DNA from: Oxalobacteraceae bacterium AB_14
GTDB taxonomy: Bacteria > Pseudomonadota > Gammaproteobacteria > Burkholderiales > Burkholderiaceae_D
Direction of reading: 5' to 3'
DNA: 64,000 nucleotides
NCBI GenBank assembly: GCA_000381565.1
Contig: KB906724.1
Location: 3,122,674-3,186,673, forward strand
Shown: positions 53,913 through 63,427 of the stretch, piece after piece
Layout of the letters: each line of letters starts with the position of its first letter
Position numbering within the stretch: the stretch's first letter is position 1
Program-made: the position numbers and the translations under genes
The notes under the pieces: generated by a model
Databases searched by the model: none
Seen by the model: only the letters and a program-made list of their open reading frames with translations
What the model was told of the DNA's origin: nothing

Positions 53913-55129
53913 TATTGTTCCTTGGTTGAGGCGGCCGCGAGGGCTGCCGCCGCGGCGACCTTGCCGGCGGCCGCCGCCCGGCCGGCGTCCATCGCCACCA
54001 GCGTGGCCGCGACCGGCGCGCCCGGACGCACCCGCTGCAGGCCGTTGACGACGATTTTTTCGCCCGCCTTCAAGCCCTGGCGCACCACGCGCAAGCCGTC
54101 GACCGGACGGCCCAGCAAGACCTGGCGGTATTCGGCCTTGCCATCGGCGCCCACCACGAAGACATACTTGCGGTCCTGGTCGGTGCCGATGGCGCGCTCG
54201 TCGATCAGCGCCACCTTGGACGGCGCCGACTCGTCGCCGCCCAGCTGCACCCGCGCGAACAGGCCGGGCGCCAGGCTGTGATCGGCGTTGGCGAAGCTGG
54301 CGCGCATGCGCACGCTGCCGGTGCCGGTATCGAGCCGGTTGTCGACGAATTCCAGCTTGCCCTCGTGCGGGAAGCCGGTCTCGTTGGCCAGCCCGACCCG
54401 CACCGCCACCGCGCCGCCGCGCTGGGCCAGGCGGCCGACACGCAGGTAAGTGTCTTCGTCGCCGTCGAAGCTGGCGTAGATCGAGCTGGTCGAGACCACC
54501 GAGGTCAGCACCGCGCTGCTGTCGACCAGGTTGCCGACGGTGATCTCCGCCTTCGACACGCGGCCGCTGATTGGCGCGACCACCTGGCTATAGTTCAGGT
54601 TCAGGCGCGCGGCATCGGCGCTGGCCTGGGCGGCGCGGGCGTCGGCGTCCAGTTCCTTCAGGCTCGAAGCCTTCTCGTCGAGTTCGCGCTGGGGGATGGC
54701 CTTGTCGGCCAGCAGCAGCTCGGCGCGCGCCAGTTCCAGCTTGGCCAGCGCGGCCTTGGCGCGGGCCGAATTGGCGGCCGCCTCGGCGCGGTTGGCCTCG
54801 GCCTGGAACGGCCGCGGGTCGATCACGAACAGCACATCGCCTTTGCGCACCTCGCTGCCCGGTTTGAAGTTGACGGCCGTAATGAAGCCGCCCACGCGGG
54901 GACGGATCTCGACCCGCTCCACCGCCTCCAGGCGGCCGGAGAATTCCTGGGTGTCGGCCACCGCGCGCTCCAGCACGGCCGCGGCCGTGATGGGCGGCGC
55001 GCCGGCTACGCTTTCCTGTGGCTTGCCCACCGCCTTGTCGCAGCCAGACAGGCCCAGGACCGCCATACCGGCCAGCGCCAGGGCGGCCATCAGCGGACGC
55101 GCCAGCGTGTTCACAGTAGTTGGTTTCAT
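53912..55129 (-). CDS. RND efflux periplasmic adaptor (MexE-like MFP)
   Basis: This 405-residue lipoprotein has a signal (LAGMAVLGLSGCDKA), barrel-sandwich halves VEIRPRVGGFITAVNFKPGS and QVVAPISGRVSKAEITVGNL, and an Ala-rich helical hairpin between. C-terminal beta domains end in an Ala-rich tail. It is the first gene of the operon. The sequence style and the MexF-like partner suggest a MexEF-OprN-type pump. It lies 115 bp from the alkene reductase gene upstream on the same strand. Confidence 0.92.
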   Translation of the reverse strand: MKPTTVNTLARPLMAALALAGMAVLGLSGCDKAVGKPQESVAGAPPITAAAVLERAVADTQEFSGRLEAVERVEIRPRVGGFITAVNFKPGSEVRKGDVLFVIDPRPFQAEANRAEAAANSARAKAALAKLELARAELLLADKAIPQRELDEKASSLKELDADARAAQASADAARLNLNYSQVVAPISGRVSKAEITVGNLVDSSAVLTSVVSTSSIYASFDGDEDTYLRVGRLAQRGGAVAVRVGLANETGFPHEGKLEFVDNRLDTGTGSVRMRASFANADHSLAPGLFARVQLGGDESAPSKVALIDERAIGTDQDRKYVFVVGADGKAEYRQVLLGRPVDGLRVVRQGLKAGEKIVVNGLQRVRPGAPVAATLVAMDAGRAAAAGKVAAAAALAAASTKEQ

Positions 55130-55244
55130 TTGGATTCCTTTGCATTATTGAAAACGGGTGGAAGGGACGGCGCCGGCCTGTCAGGCAAAAAATCGTGCGC
55201 GCCGCCCGCTTCCGCTTGAGACGAATGCCTTGCGGCTGCCGCGC

Positions 55245-56309
55245 CTACAGCGACGGATAGTCGGTGTAGCCGCGGTGGTCGCCGCCGTACAGGGTGGCTT
55301 GATCCACCGGGTTGAACGGGCCGCCGGCCTGGATGCGGGCCGGCAGGTCCGGGTTGGCCAGGAACAGCGCGCCGAACACCACGGCGTCGGCCAGGTCCTC
55401 GTCCACCACCGCGTCGGCGACCGCGCCCGATACGGCGCCGTCGTCGGTGCTGGCGTGCGGGTTGAGGATCAGCGCGCCGCGCCAGTTCTCGCGCACCGCC
55501 ACGGTCTGCTCGCGGCAATAGGCTTCCATGATGTGCAGGAAGGCCAGGTCCGGCAGGCGCGACACCAGTTCGCGGTACAGCGCCAGCGAATCGCCCTCGG
55601 CGATGTCGTTGTAGGGATTGGACGGCGAGATGCGCATGCCGGTGCGGCCGGTGCCGATGGCGGAGGTCACCGCCTGCGCCACTTCGACCGAAAGCCTGAC
55701 GCGCGCGGCCAGGCTGCCGCCGTACTCGTCGCCGCGCTGGTTGGTGTTGGCCGCCATGAACTGGTGCAGCAGGAAGCCGTTGCCGCCATGGATTTCGACG
55801 CCGTCGAAGCCGGCCGCGATGGCGTTGAGCGCCGCCGTGGCGAAGTCGTCGATGGTGCGGGCGATGTCGCTCTTGGTCAGCGCGATGGGCGTGGGGTAGT
55901 CCAGCATGCCGTCGCGGGTGTAGGTCTTGCCCTCGGCGGCGATGGCCGACGGCGCCACCGGCAGGTGCGCGCTGGGATACAGCGCCGGATGGCCGATGCG
56001 GCCGGCATGCATCAGCTGGGCGACGATGCGCCCGCCAGCCTGGTGCACGGCGCCGGTGACCGCCTTCCAGGATTCGACTTGTTCAGGGGTGTGCAGCCCG
56101 GGCGTGCCGCTGAAGCCCTGCCCCACCTGGCTGGGCTGTATGCCTTCCGAGATGATCAGGCCGGCGCTGGCGCGCTGCGCATAGTAGGTCGCCATCAATT
56201 CGGTGGCCAGGCCGGCTTCGGTGGCGCGGTTGCGCGTCATCGGGGCCATGACAAAGCGGTTGGCCAGGGCGATATCGCCTAAGGATATGGGCTCAAACAT
56301 TTTTTTCAT
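55245..56309 (-). CDS. Old Yellow Enzyme family alkene reductase (NemA-like)
   Basis: This 354-residue FMN flavoprotein has the family landmarks FVMAPMTRNRA near residue 22, IVAQLMHAGRIGHP near 95, GFDGVEIHGGNGFLLHQF near 175 (substrate-binding His), and NQRGDEYGGS near 193. FGALFLANPDLPARI is the C-terminal FMN phosphate region. It reduces activated alkenes such as enones and maleimides with NAD(P)H. ATG 56309 has GGAAG upstream; the ATG at 56300 is also possible. It lies between the EamA gene and the RND operon on the same strand and may be co-expressed in a response to electrophiles. Confidence 0.92.
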   Translation of the reverse strand: MKKMFEPISLGDIALANRFVMAPMTRNRATEAGLATELMATYYAQRASAGLIISEGIQPSQVGQGFSGTPGLHTPEQVESWKAVTGAVHQAGGRIVAQLMHAGRIGHPALYPSAHLPVAPSAIAAEGKTYTRDGMLDYPTPIALTKSDIARTIDDFATAALNAIAAGFDGVEIHGGNGFLLHQFMAANTNQRGDEYGGSLAARVRLSVEVAQAVTSAIGTGRTGMRISPSNPYNDIAEGDSLALYRELVSRLPDLAFLHIMEAYCREQTVAVRENWRGALILNPHASTDDGAVSGAVADAVVDEDLADAVVFGALFLANPDLPARIQAGGPFNPVDQATLYGGDHRGYTDYPSL

Positions 56310-56396
56310 GATACTTCCCTGCGTAGAGTGGTAGGTAAAGAAGGAAGGCGCGGTGCGTGGCACCGCCCCGCCTCCGGTTGGTGCGGCTGGGAGCGC

Positions 56397-57305
56397 TTAT
56401 TTGGCCGGCGCCCTGGCCAAATCAGGGACCCGCGCGGCCGGCGCCGCCGGCCGGCGCGGTTGCACGATCACCACGGCGGCGATCACGGCGCCCGCGCCCA
56501 GCATTTGCGTCAGGCTGAAGCTTTGGCCGAGGAAAACGTATCCCAGCAAAGCGGCCATCAAAGGGCTGGCGAACGACAGGAAGGACACTGTCAAGGCTGG
56601 CAAACGCTGGATGCCGCGGAACCAGACCATGTAGGCGAACAGCGCGCCGACGATGCCCAGGTAGGCGAACCCCAGCCAGTTGGCGCCGGTCAGCGCGGGC
56701 GGCATGCCCTCGGTGAGCGCGGCGACCGGCACCAGCACGGCGCCGCCCACCACCAGCTGCCAGCCGGTGAAGTTGAGCACGCTCACCCCCTCCGGACGGC
56801 CCCAGCGCTTGGTCAGCACGATGCCGGCCGCCATGCAGGTGGCGCCGGCCAGCCCGGCCAGGATGCCGATGCCATCCAGCCTGGCGGCCGGTTTCAGCAC
56901 CAGCAGGGCGATCCCGAGCGCGCCCACCACGCAGGCCAGCACCTGGGCCGGACGGATACGCTCGCCCAGCAGGCCCAGCCCCAGCAGCAGCACGATCATC
57001 GGCTGGATCGACATCACCAGCGCCGCCACCCCGCCCGGCAGGTGGTAGGCGGCGACGAACAGGAAGTAAAAGAACGCACCGATGTTCAGCACGCCCAGTA
57101 CCAACGCCCTCCACCACCACGCGCCCGCCGGCAGCTTGCGACCGATCGCAAGCAAAATCAGGCCGGCGGGCAATGCGCGCAGCACCGCGGCCAGCAATGG
57201 CCTACCGGGTGGCAGCAGTTCGGTTGTGATCAGATACGTGCTGCCCCAGATGGCCGGAGCGAGCGCGGTCAGCAGCGAATCGAACATCAATGTGTGCGTT
57301 TTCAT
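56397..57305 (-). CDS. EamA-family (DMT) transporter
   Basis: This 302-residue protein consists of about ten hydrophobic helices in two EamA repeats (PAIWGSTYLITTELLP near the start; GIVLTKRWGRPEGVSVLNFT opening the second). DMT permeases export metabolites such as amino acids, nucleobases or purines; the substrate is not readable. It follows upp by 9 bp, and a pyrimidine-related substrate is conceivable but unproven. Confidence 0.85.
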   Translation of the reverse strand: MKTHTLMFDSLLTALAPAIWGSTYLITTELLPPGRPLLAAVLRALPAGLILLAIGRKLPAGAWWWRALVLGVLNIGAFFYFLFVAAYHLPGGVAALVMSIQPMIVLLLGLGLLGERIRPAQVLACVVGALGIALLVLKPAARLDGIGILAGLAGATCMAAGIVLTKRWGRPEGVSVLNFTGWQLVVGGAVLVPVAALTEGMPPALTGANWLGFAYLGIVGALFAYMVWFRGIQRLPALTVSFLSFASPLMAALLGYVFLGQSFSLTQMLGAGAVIAAVVIVQPRRPAAPAARVPDLARAPAK

Positions 57306-57314
57306 CGTTTTCTC

Positions 57315-57965
57315 CTAGCGTGCGGTGCCGAAATAACGGTCGCCGAAGTCGCCGATGCCCGGGATCATGTAGGCCTGGTCGGTCAGTTCCTGCTCGACCG
57401 AGGCGGTGACCACACGCAGTTGGGGGTGGGCGTCGAGCAGGCGCTGCAGGCCGACCGGCGCCGCCAGCAGGTTGACGAAGATGATGTGCTGCTCCGGCAC
57501 CCCCGCCTTCAGCAGGACATCGATCGCCGCCAGGGCCGAACCGCCGGTGGCCAGCATCGGCTCCAGCAGCAGCACATGACGCTCGCTGATGTCCGGCGGC
57601 AGATGCGAGTACAGCAGGTCGGGCAGCTTGGTTTGCTTGTCGCGCTGGATCAGGATCTTGCCCATGCGCAAGCCCGGATACATGGCCCGCAATTCCGGCT
57701 CCATGCTTTCCCCGGCCCGTATCACCGAGACGCCGCACAGCTTGACGGCCAGTTGCAGGCCGTCGTAGCTGGCGCCGATCGGCGTGGTCACCTGGCGCGG
57801 CTGGAAAGGCAGCAGGTTCATGCCGGTTTCCAGCAATTGCCGGATGATCCGGTTCGAATAGAACACGAAGTCCTCCTGGCTGGCGCTCTTGTCGCGGATG
57901 ATGGAATGCAGCGCGCGCAACTGGTTGGTTTGCGGTAGAACGTGAACGGCAGATGCATTGAACAT
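57315..57965 (-). CDS. upp: uracil phosphoribosyltransferase
   Basis: This 216-residue enzyme salvages uracil with PRPP to UMP. It has the PRPP-binding loop LLLEPMLATGGSALAAID near residue 130 and the uracil-binding C-terminal phrase YMIPGIGDFGDRYFGT, both diagnostic for UPRT. It follows the TrpF-like gene by 24 bp and precedes the EamA gene by 9 bp, so the three form one minus-strand operon. Confidence 0.92.
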   Translation of the reverse strand: MFNASAVHVLPQTNQLRALHSIIRDKSASQEDFVFYSNRIIRQLLETGMNLLPFQPRQVTTPIGASYDGLQLAVKLCGVSVIRAGESMEPELRAMYPGLRMGKILIQRDKQTKLPDLLYSHLPPDISERHVLLLEPMLATGGSALAAIDVLLKAGVPEQHIIFVNLLAAPVGLQRLLDAHPQLRVVTASVEQELTDQAYMIPGIGDFGDRYFGTAR

Positions 57966-57989
57966 GACTGGCCCTCCTTTCCGCGCCGC

Positions 57990-58670
57990 TTACGCGGCCT
58001 CGATTTCGTTGAACGCGCGGCGGGCCTCGGCCACGAAGCGGCGGGTTTTCTCCAGGTCCTTGCGGCCATTCGGGCCTTCCAGGCCGGTGTGGGCGTCGAC
58101 GGCGGCCGGACGCACCTGGCGGATGGCGGCGGCGACGTTGTCCGGGGTCAGGCCGCCGGCCAGCATCAGCGGCTTGGGCGAGCGGCGCACCAGCTCGGCG
58201 CTGACCGACCAGTCATGGGTCAGGCCGGTCGCCCCCTTGGCGCCGGTGGCCGGGTTGTAGGTGTCGGTGATGAACATGTCGACCGCGTCGGCGCACTGGT
58301 CGACCAGGGCCAGCAGTTCCTCGGCGTTGTCCTCGCGCACCACCAGGCTCTTCAGCACATAAAGGTCGGGACGCTTGGCCTTCAGCTTGCGCAGCTGTTC
58401 GACCTCGACGTCGCCGTGCAGCTGCACCGCCGTCACGCCCAGTTCGGTGCAGAAGGCGCTGACTTCGTCGGCGTCGGTCAGGTAGCTGATCAGCACGCCC
58501 GCTTGCGGGGTGCTCAGGGTGGAGATAATCTTGATCGCGGCCGACTCGGAGATGTCGTCCTTGCCCGATGGCAGACGCAGCGGGAAGCCCAGCCAGTCCA
58601 CGCCCTCGGCGGACAACAGTTGGGCTTCTTCGGCATCGATGATACCGGCGACTTGAACTAGGTTTTTCAT
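57990..58670 (-). CDS. phosphoribosylanthranilate isomerase-like protein lacking the catalytic Cys
   Basis: This 226-residue TIM barrel is clearly related to TrpF: GVTAVQLHGDVEVEQL, DMFITDTYN, the phosphate-binding LMLAGGLTPDNVAAAI and VDAHTGLEGPNGRKD. In TrpF the first strand carries the general base in KICGIT; here the matching segment is LVQVAGII, with Ala in place of Cys. The usual VSSGVE is VDAHTGLE. The catalytic Asp region is kept. It is therefore probably not a working tryptophan enzyme but a divergent paralogue acting on another phosphoribosyl compound or a structural protein. It heads an operon with upp and an EamA transporter. ATG 58670 follows an AAGA-rich leader. Confidence 0.75.
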   Translation of the reverse strand: MKNLVQVAGIIDAEEAQLLSAEGVDWLGFPLRLPSGKDDISESAAIKIISTLSTPQAGVLISYLTDADEVSAFCTELGVTAVQLHGDVEVEQLRKLKAKRPDLYVLKSLVVREDNAEELLALVDQCADAVDMFITDTYNPATGAKGATGLTHDWSVSAELVRRSPKPLMLAGGLTPDNVAAAIRQVRPAAVDAHTGLEGPNGRKDLEKTRRFVAEARRAFNEIEAA

Positions 58671-58951
58671 GGTGGTTCGTCTTTCTTGGTGGGTGGGGGA
58701 AATGGTTGGGTACGCTCTATGTGCGCTGTCGCCGCCGAGCCGTCTATCGGTCTCGAAGTGCGTCGCGTTGGAAGGCATTACATCAAAAATCGGTGTTTGA
58801 TATCACTAACAAAGCTGCTAGGTTGACGCCGCAAGGGGCAGCTTTCGGCGCTGGCGGCGGAGAGCGCCGCCTGCCGTTGAAATGTGCCGAAATTGCCCTT
58901 GGGATATTGATCGGCATTAAAAATCGGAGTAAAACTAAACATTCACGCAGG
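58671..58951. other. intergenic region, no gene recognised
   Basis: This stretch separates the minus-strand TrpF-like operon from the solute-binding-protein remnant. It probably holds the promoter of the TrpF-like gene in its AT-rich part near 58780-58820. A plus-strand frame is open across it but its composition is not protein-like until about 58940. Confidence 0.4.
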
Positions 58952-59050
58952 CATGATTTCAACCCGGGACTCAAGCAATTGACGGAGACCGGCCGCTACC
59001 ACGCGATCTATCGCAAATATTTGGGCGATGCCAAGGGGGGCCAGGCTTGA
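58952..59050 (+). pseudogene. C-terminal remnant of a periplasmic solute-binding protein
   Basis: About 32 residues (HDFNPGLKQLTETGRYHAIY, then RKYLGDAKGG and a stop) match the typical C-terminus of SBP_bac_3 amino-acid-binding-like proteins (F-N-x-G-L-K...G-x-Y...I-x-x-K-Y). The rest of such a gene is absent upstream. Its stop overlaps the region just before the intact periplasmic protein at 59059, so it may be what remains of a tandem copy. Confidence 0.55.
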
Positions 59051-59058
59051 GGCATGCA

Positions 59059-59835
59059 ATGACAGCGCGGGTGAGCCGGGTGCTGACCTCCCTGTTGGCG
59101 GTTGCCATGGCCGGCGCCGCCGCGGCCGACGTCGCGCCGCTCAAAAGCTACACGATCGGGGTCGAGGACCTGCAATACTACCCCCTGCATACGACCAGCA
59201 ATGGCAATGCCTTCGGCGGTTTCGCGCGCGAAGTGCTGGACATGTTCGCCAAGGAAAAGGGCTATGCCTTCCGTTATGTTCCCTTGCCGGTCAATCGCCT
59301 GTATGTCGCCTTCCTGAAAGAGCGCACGCTCGACTTCAAATACCCCGACAATCCCAAATGGCGGCAGGACCTGCGCGGCGTGGCCAGGATACGTTACAGC
59401 GCGACGCTGGTCACCTCCGAGGAGGGGGCGATGGTCCTGCCCCAGAACAAGGGGCGGGCGCTGCGCCAGATCAAGTCGCTGGGGACTGTGCTGGGCTTCA
59501 CCCCCTGGCCTTATCTGGCGGCGATCGACAGCAAGGCCATCGCGCTCAACACCAGCAGCGGCTTCGAGGGCTTGCTCAGGCATGCGCTGGCCAACCATCT
59601 CGACGCCGTGTACATCAATGTCGATGTCGCCAACTACCTGCTGGCGGCGGAGCTGAAGACGCCGGGTGGACTGGTGTTCGATCCGGGCCTGCCGCACGCG
59701 CGCAGCGACTTCAGCCTGTCGACCCTGCGCCACGCCGAAGTATTGGCCGAATTCGACGCTTTTTTGCGGCGCGAGCGCCCGCTGCTACAGGCGCTCAAGC
59801 TCAAATACGGGATTGAGGAACGCGGCGGCCCCTGA
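59059..59835 (+). CDS. periplasmic solute-binding-like protein (SBP_bac_3 fold)
   Basis: This 258-residue protein has a signal peptide (VLTSLLAVAMAGAAAAD). The two-lobed binding-protein pattern follows: SYTIGVEDLQYYPLH, GFAREVLDMFAKEKGYAFRY, and VLGFTPWPYLAA opening the second lobe. No ABC permease or ATPase gene is near. The next gene is a Cache-PAS-GGDEF-EAL protein 130 bp downstream, so it may act as a ligand sensor feeding the c-di-GMP protein; that link is inference. ATG 59059 is used; a TTG at 59047 is possible. Confidence 0.75.
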   Translation: MTARVSRVLTSLLAVAMAGAAAADVAPLKSYTIGVEDLQYYPLHTTSNGNAFGGFAREVLDMFAKEKGYAFRYVPLPVNRLYVAFLKERTLDFKYPDNPKWRQDLRGVARIRYSATLVTSEEGAMVLPQNKGRALRQIKSLGTVLGFTPWPYLAAIDSKAIALNTSSGFEGLLRHALANHLDAVYINVDVANYLLAAELKTPGGLVFDPGLPHARSDFSLSTLRHAEVLAEFDAFLRRERPLLQALKLKYGIEERGGP

Positions 59836-59964
59836 GGCGGGGCCGCGCTAACACATCTTTCAAGGCCCGGCTTGATCTGAAACAGAAGAAATGTCATGAG
59901 ACGGCACCATACTCGTTCAATCAGGAGTACCGCGCACCAGCCCTCCCCCTACCGTTGACTTGCC

Positions 59965-62900
59965 ATGCACAGAATTCAAACAATTCGAAAGATCCTCCTG
60001 TTCATCGTGGCCGCCCTGGTCTTGCCGGCCTTTCTGATCGGACTGGAATGGTCGCTGCACGAATTCAACGCCAGCCGCGCGCGCAGCGATGTGCAAACCT
60101 TGCAGACCGCCCGCAATTTGTTGCTGAACATCGATGGCGAATTCAAGTCGCTCGGTGCCGTGGCGGGCACGTTGTCGGGCTCGCCATCCTTGCGGAATGC
60201 CGACCTGGCCGCCTTCCATCGTGAGGCAAGCGCGGCCATACGCTACGGCGGCGCCACCAATTTCGTCCTGACCGATTTGCAGGGACAGCAACTGGTGAAC
60301 ACGCTCAGGCCCTATGGCGCCACGCTGCCCAGGCACGGCAATCCGGCGCTGCTCGAACGGGTCGCGACCAGCGGCCACATGGAGATCTCCAATTTCTATC
60401 TCGGCGCGGTCACCGGCGCAGGCGTCGTGAGCATATGCATGCCGGTGCTGATCGACGGCACGCTGCGGTATTTCCTCGACGTCGGCCTGTCCGCCACGGA
60501 AATGGCGAAGCTGCTGGCCAGCCAGAAACTACCGTCCGATTGGGTGGTGTCCATCATCGACGGCAGCGGCACCATCGCGGCGCGCAGCCAGCAGTCGGCG
60601 CAGTTTGTCGGCAAGCAGGCGCGTGCCGACCTGTTGCAAGTGATACGCCTGACACAACAAGGGCACGCGCGCCTGACCACGCTGGAAGGCATTCCTGTCT
60701 ACACTACTTATGTGCGATCACCGGACAGCGGATGGGCGATCGCCATCGGCATCCCCAGCGCCGGCGTCGACAGCGAACTGTGGCGAGCGCTGGCCCTCAA
60801 CCTCGGTTCCGGCGCCGTGCTGCTGACGATCGGCATCACGCTGGCCAGCCGGGCCAGCAAGCGCATCCGGCGGGCCATGGGCCAACTGGTCGACATGTCC
60901 GCCGCGCTCGGCAGCGGCGCCGACCTGCCGCAGCAGCAGATCGGGCTGAGCGAGGTGGATCAGGTCGCGGCCTCGCTGACCAAGGCCGAAGCGCGCCTGC
61001 GGCGCAGCGAACAGGCGCGGATCGCGGCCGAAGCGGGCCTGCGGCTGAGCAACAGCGCGCTGGAACAGCGGGTCAGGGAGCGCACCGACGACCTGCAGCA
61101 GTCGCGCCACATGATCGAGTCCATCCTCGAACATCTGCCGGCCGTCATCGCCGTCAAGTGCGCCGCCGGCCTGCGCTATGAGATCTTCAACCGGGCCGGC
61201 GAGCAACTGCTGGGCAAGCCCCGCGACAGCATCATAGGACACACCGACCAGGAGCTCTACCCTGCCGCCGAGGCCGCAGAGCGCATGGCGTCCGATCGCC
61301 AGGTCCTGGCTTCGCAACAGGTGCTCGACCTCGCCCAGGAAGCCGTGCGGGACGCACAAGGGCAGACCCGCTATCTGCACACCAAGAAGCTGGCCCTGCT
61401 CGACAGCGCCGGCGGCGCCAGCCATCTGCTGAGCATCTCGCTCGACATCACCGACAGCCTGCTCGCCGCCGAGCAACTGCGCATCGCCGCCGTGGCCTTC
61501 GAGTCGCAGGAGCCGATGATGATCACCGACGCCGAAAGCACCATCCTGCGCATCAATTCCGCCTTCAGCACCAGCACCGGCTATAGCGAGGAGGAAATCC
61601 TGGGGCAAACGCCGCGCCTGCTCAAGTCCGGCATGCACGACCAGGCCTTCTACGCCGCCATGTGGGACAGCGTCCTGCATAGCGGCTCGTGGCAAGGCGA
61701 ATGTTGGGATCGCCGCAAGAATGGCGAGATCTATCCAACCTGGACCATCATCAGCGCCATCCGCGACCCGCAGGGCATCATCCGCCACTTTGTCTGCACC
61801 CAGACCGACATCAGCGCCCGCAAGCAGGCCGAGGAGGAAATCCGCCAGCTGGCGTTCTACGATCCCCTGACCAAGCTGCCCAACCGCCGCCTGCTGGTCG
61901 ACCGCCTGCGCCACGCCATCGACAGCTCCGGGCGCAGCAATCAGCTCGGGGCGTTGATGTTCATCGATCTCGACAATTTCAAGCAGCTCAACGATACGCT
62001 CGGCCACGACCAGGGCGACGTGCTGCTGTGCCAGGTGGCGCAGCGCTTGCCGGCCTGCGTGCGCAGCATCGACACCGTCGCCCGCCTCGGCGGCGACGAA
62101 TTCGTCATCATGCTCGAAGGCCTGGGCGACGATCTGGAGCAGGCGGCGCGCAAGGCGCAGGCGATCGGCGACGACGTGCTGGCCGAACTGAACCGGCCCT
62201 ACCAGCTGGCCGACCGCCCCTACCACTGCACGCCCAGCATCGGCGTGACCCTGATTTCCGACCACAGCCTGACCATTGACGAGGCGCTGCGGCATGCCGA
62301 CCTGGCGATGTACCAGGCCAAGGCGGCCGGGCGCAATACGCTGCGCTTTTTCGAACCGCAGATGCAACAGGCCGCCAATGCGCGCGCCGAGATGGAGCAC
62401 GACCTGCAACTGGCGCTGCAGCGCGGAGAGTTCGAACTGTACTATCAGGCCCAGGTCGATGCGGCCGGCCTGGTGATCGGCGCCGAAGGCTTGTTGCGCT
62501 GGCATCATCCGCGCGACGGCATGGTGCTGCCGGACCAGTTCATCACGCTGGCCGAAAGCACCGGGCTGATCTTGCCGCTGGGGCAATGGGTGCTGCGCAG
62601 CGCCTGCGCGCAGTTGGCGCTGTGGGCCGCCGAGCCGGCCCTGCGCGCGCTGACCCTGGCGGTCAATGTCAGCCCGCGCCAGTTCCGCCAGGACGGATTC
62701 GTCGCCCAGGTCGGCGAAGCCTTGCACACCGCCGGCGCCGATCCGCGCCAGCTCAAGCTCGAGCTGACGGAGAGCCTGATGCTCGACGACTTCGCCTGCG
62801 TGGCCGACAAGATGCACGCGCTCAAGCGCACCGGCATCGGCTTCGCGCTCGACGACTTCGGCATCGGCTATTCCTCGCTGTCGTATCTGAAGCGGCTGCC

Positions 62901-63252
62901 GCTGGACCAGTTGAAAATCGACCGCACGTTCGCGCGCGATGTGCTGGTCGACCCCAACGACGCCGCCATCGCCCGCATCATCGTCGTGCTCGGCCACACC
63001 CTGGGCCTGACCATCGTCGCCGAAGGGGTCGAGACCGGCGAGCAGCACGCCTTCCTGGCCGCCAACCTGTGCAACGCCTTCCAGGGTTTCCTGTTCAGCG
63101 AACCGCTGCCGGAACAGGCGTTCCGCGCGCTGGCATCGCGCGGGAGCGGCGCCATGCCTGCCGCCGCGCCGCGCCGTGACGCGACAACCGGCCTCGCAGT
63201 TGCAAATAACAACGGAATTCCCAAGATTCTGGAAAAATCGCCGCCCATATGA
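59965..63252 (+). CDS. Cache-PAS-PAS-GGDEF-EAL bifunctional c-di-GMP protein
   Basis: This 1,095-residue membrane protein has a first helix (LLFIVAALVLPAFLIGL), a periplasmic Cache-like sensor (about residues 35-275), a second helix (LNLGSGAVLLTIGITLA), a coiled linker, and two PAS domains (about 375-620). The GGDEF domain has LGGDEF and an intact RxxD (RSID) site. The EAL domain has an EGL variant (GAEGLLRWHH) and the metal residues NVSPRQF, ELTES, ALDDFGIGYSS, KIDRTF and VAEGVET. Both synthesis and breakdown of c-di-GMP look possible. The gene follows the periplasmic binding-like protein. It resembles the left-edge protein at 1-1371. Confidence 0.93.
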   Translation: MHRIQTIRKILLFIVAALVLPAFLIGLEWSLHEFNASRARSDVQTLQTARNLLLNIDGEFKSLGAVAGTLSGSPSLRNADLAAFHREASAAIRYGGATNFVLTDLQGQQLVNTLRPYGATLPRHGNPALLERVATSGHMEISNFYLGAVTGAGVVSICMPVLIDGTLRYFLDVGLSATEMAKLLASQKLPSDWVVSIIDGSGTIAARSQQSAQFVGKQARADLLQVIRLTQQGHARLTTLEGIPVYTTYVRSPDSGWAIAIGIPSAGVDSELWRALALNLGSGAVLLTIGITLASRASKRIRRAMGQLVDMSAALGSGADLPQQQIGLSEVDQVAASLTKAEARLRRSEQARIAAEAGLRLSNSALEQRVRERTDDLQQSRHMIESILEHLPAVIAVKCAAGLRYEIFNRAGEQLLGKPRDSIIGHTDQELYPAAEAAERMASDRQVLASQQVLDLAQEAVRDAQGQTRYLHTKKLALLDSAGGASHLLSISLDITDSLLAAEQLRIAAVAFESQEPMMITDAESTILRINSAFSTSTGYSEEEILGQTPRLLKSGMHDQAFYAAMWDSVLHSGSWQGECWDRRKNGEIYPTWTIISAIRDPQGIIRHFVCTQTDISARKQAEEEIRQLAFYDPLTKLPNRRLLVDRLRHAIDSSGRSNQLGALMFIDLDNFKQLNDTLGHDQGDVLLCQVAQRLPACVRSIDTVARLGGDEFVIMLEGLGDDLEQAARKAQAIGDDVLAELNRPYQLADRPYHCTPSIGVTLISDHSLTIDEALRHADLAMYQAKAAGRNTLRFFEPQMQQAANARAEMEHDLQLALQRGEFELYYQAQVDAAGLVIGAEGLLRWHHPRDGMVLPDQFITLAESTGLILPLGQWVLRSACAQLALWAAEPALRALTLAVNVSPRQFRQDGFVAQVGEALHTAGADPRQLKLELTESLMLDDFACVADKMHALKRTGIGFALDDFGIGYSSLSYLKRLPLDQLKIDRTFARDVLVDPNDAAIARIIVVLGHTLGLTIVAEGVETGEQHAFLAANLCNAFQGFLFSEPLPEQAFRALASRGSGAMPAAAPRRDATTGLAVANNNGIPKILEKSPPI

Positions 63253-63427
63253 TCCAGGTCAAGCGCCAATAGTGCGATGTCCACAGCCAGCAGGCATACT
63301 TGCATACAGATAGTTAATGCCGCCCGAACTTGGCAATCGGCTCCAACCGAGCCGCACACGGCCCCGACCCAACCCTCGTCGGATCTCCGCATGCCCGGGC
63401 ACGCAATAAGAAAACAAAGGGGGTTGC

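Noticed and set aside
57990..58670. Annotation as a functional trpF
   Set aside because: The catalytic Cys of the first strand is replaced by Ala and no other trp genes are near.
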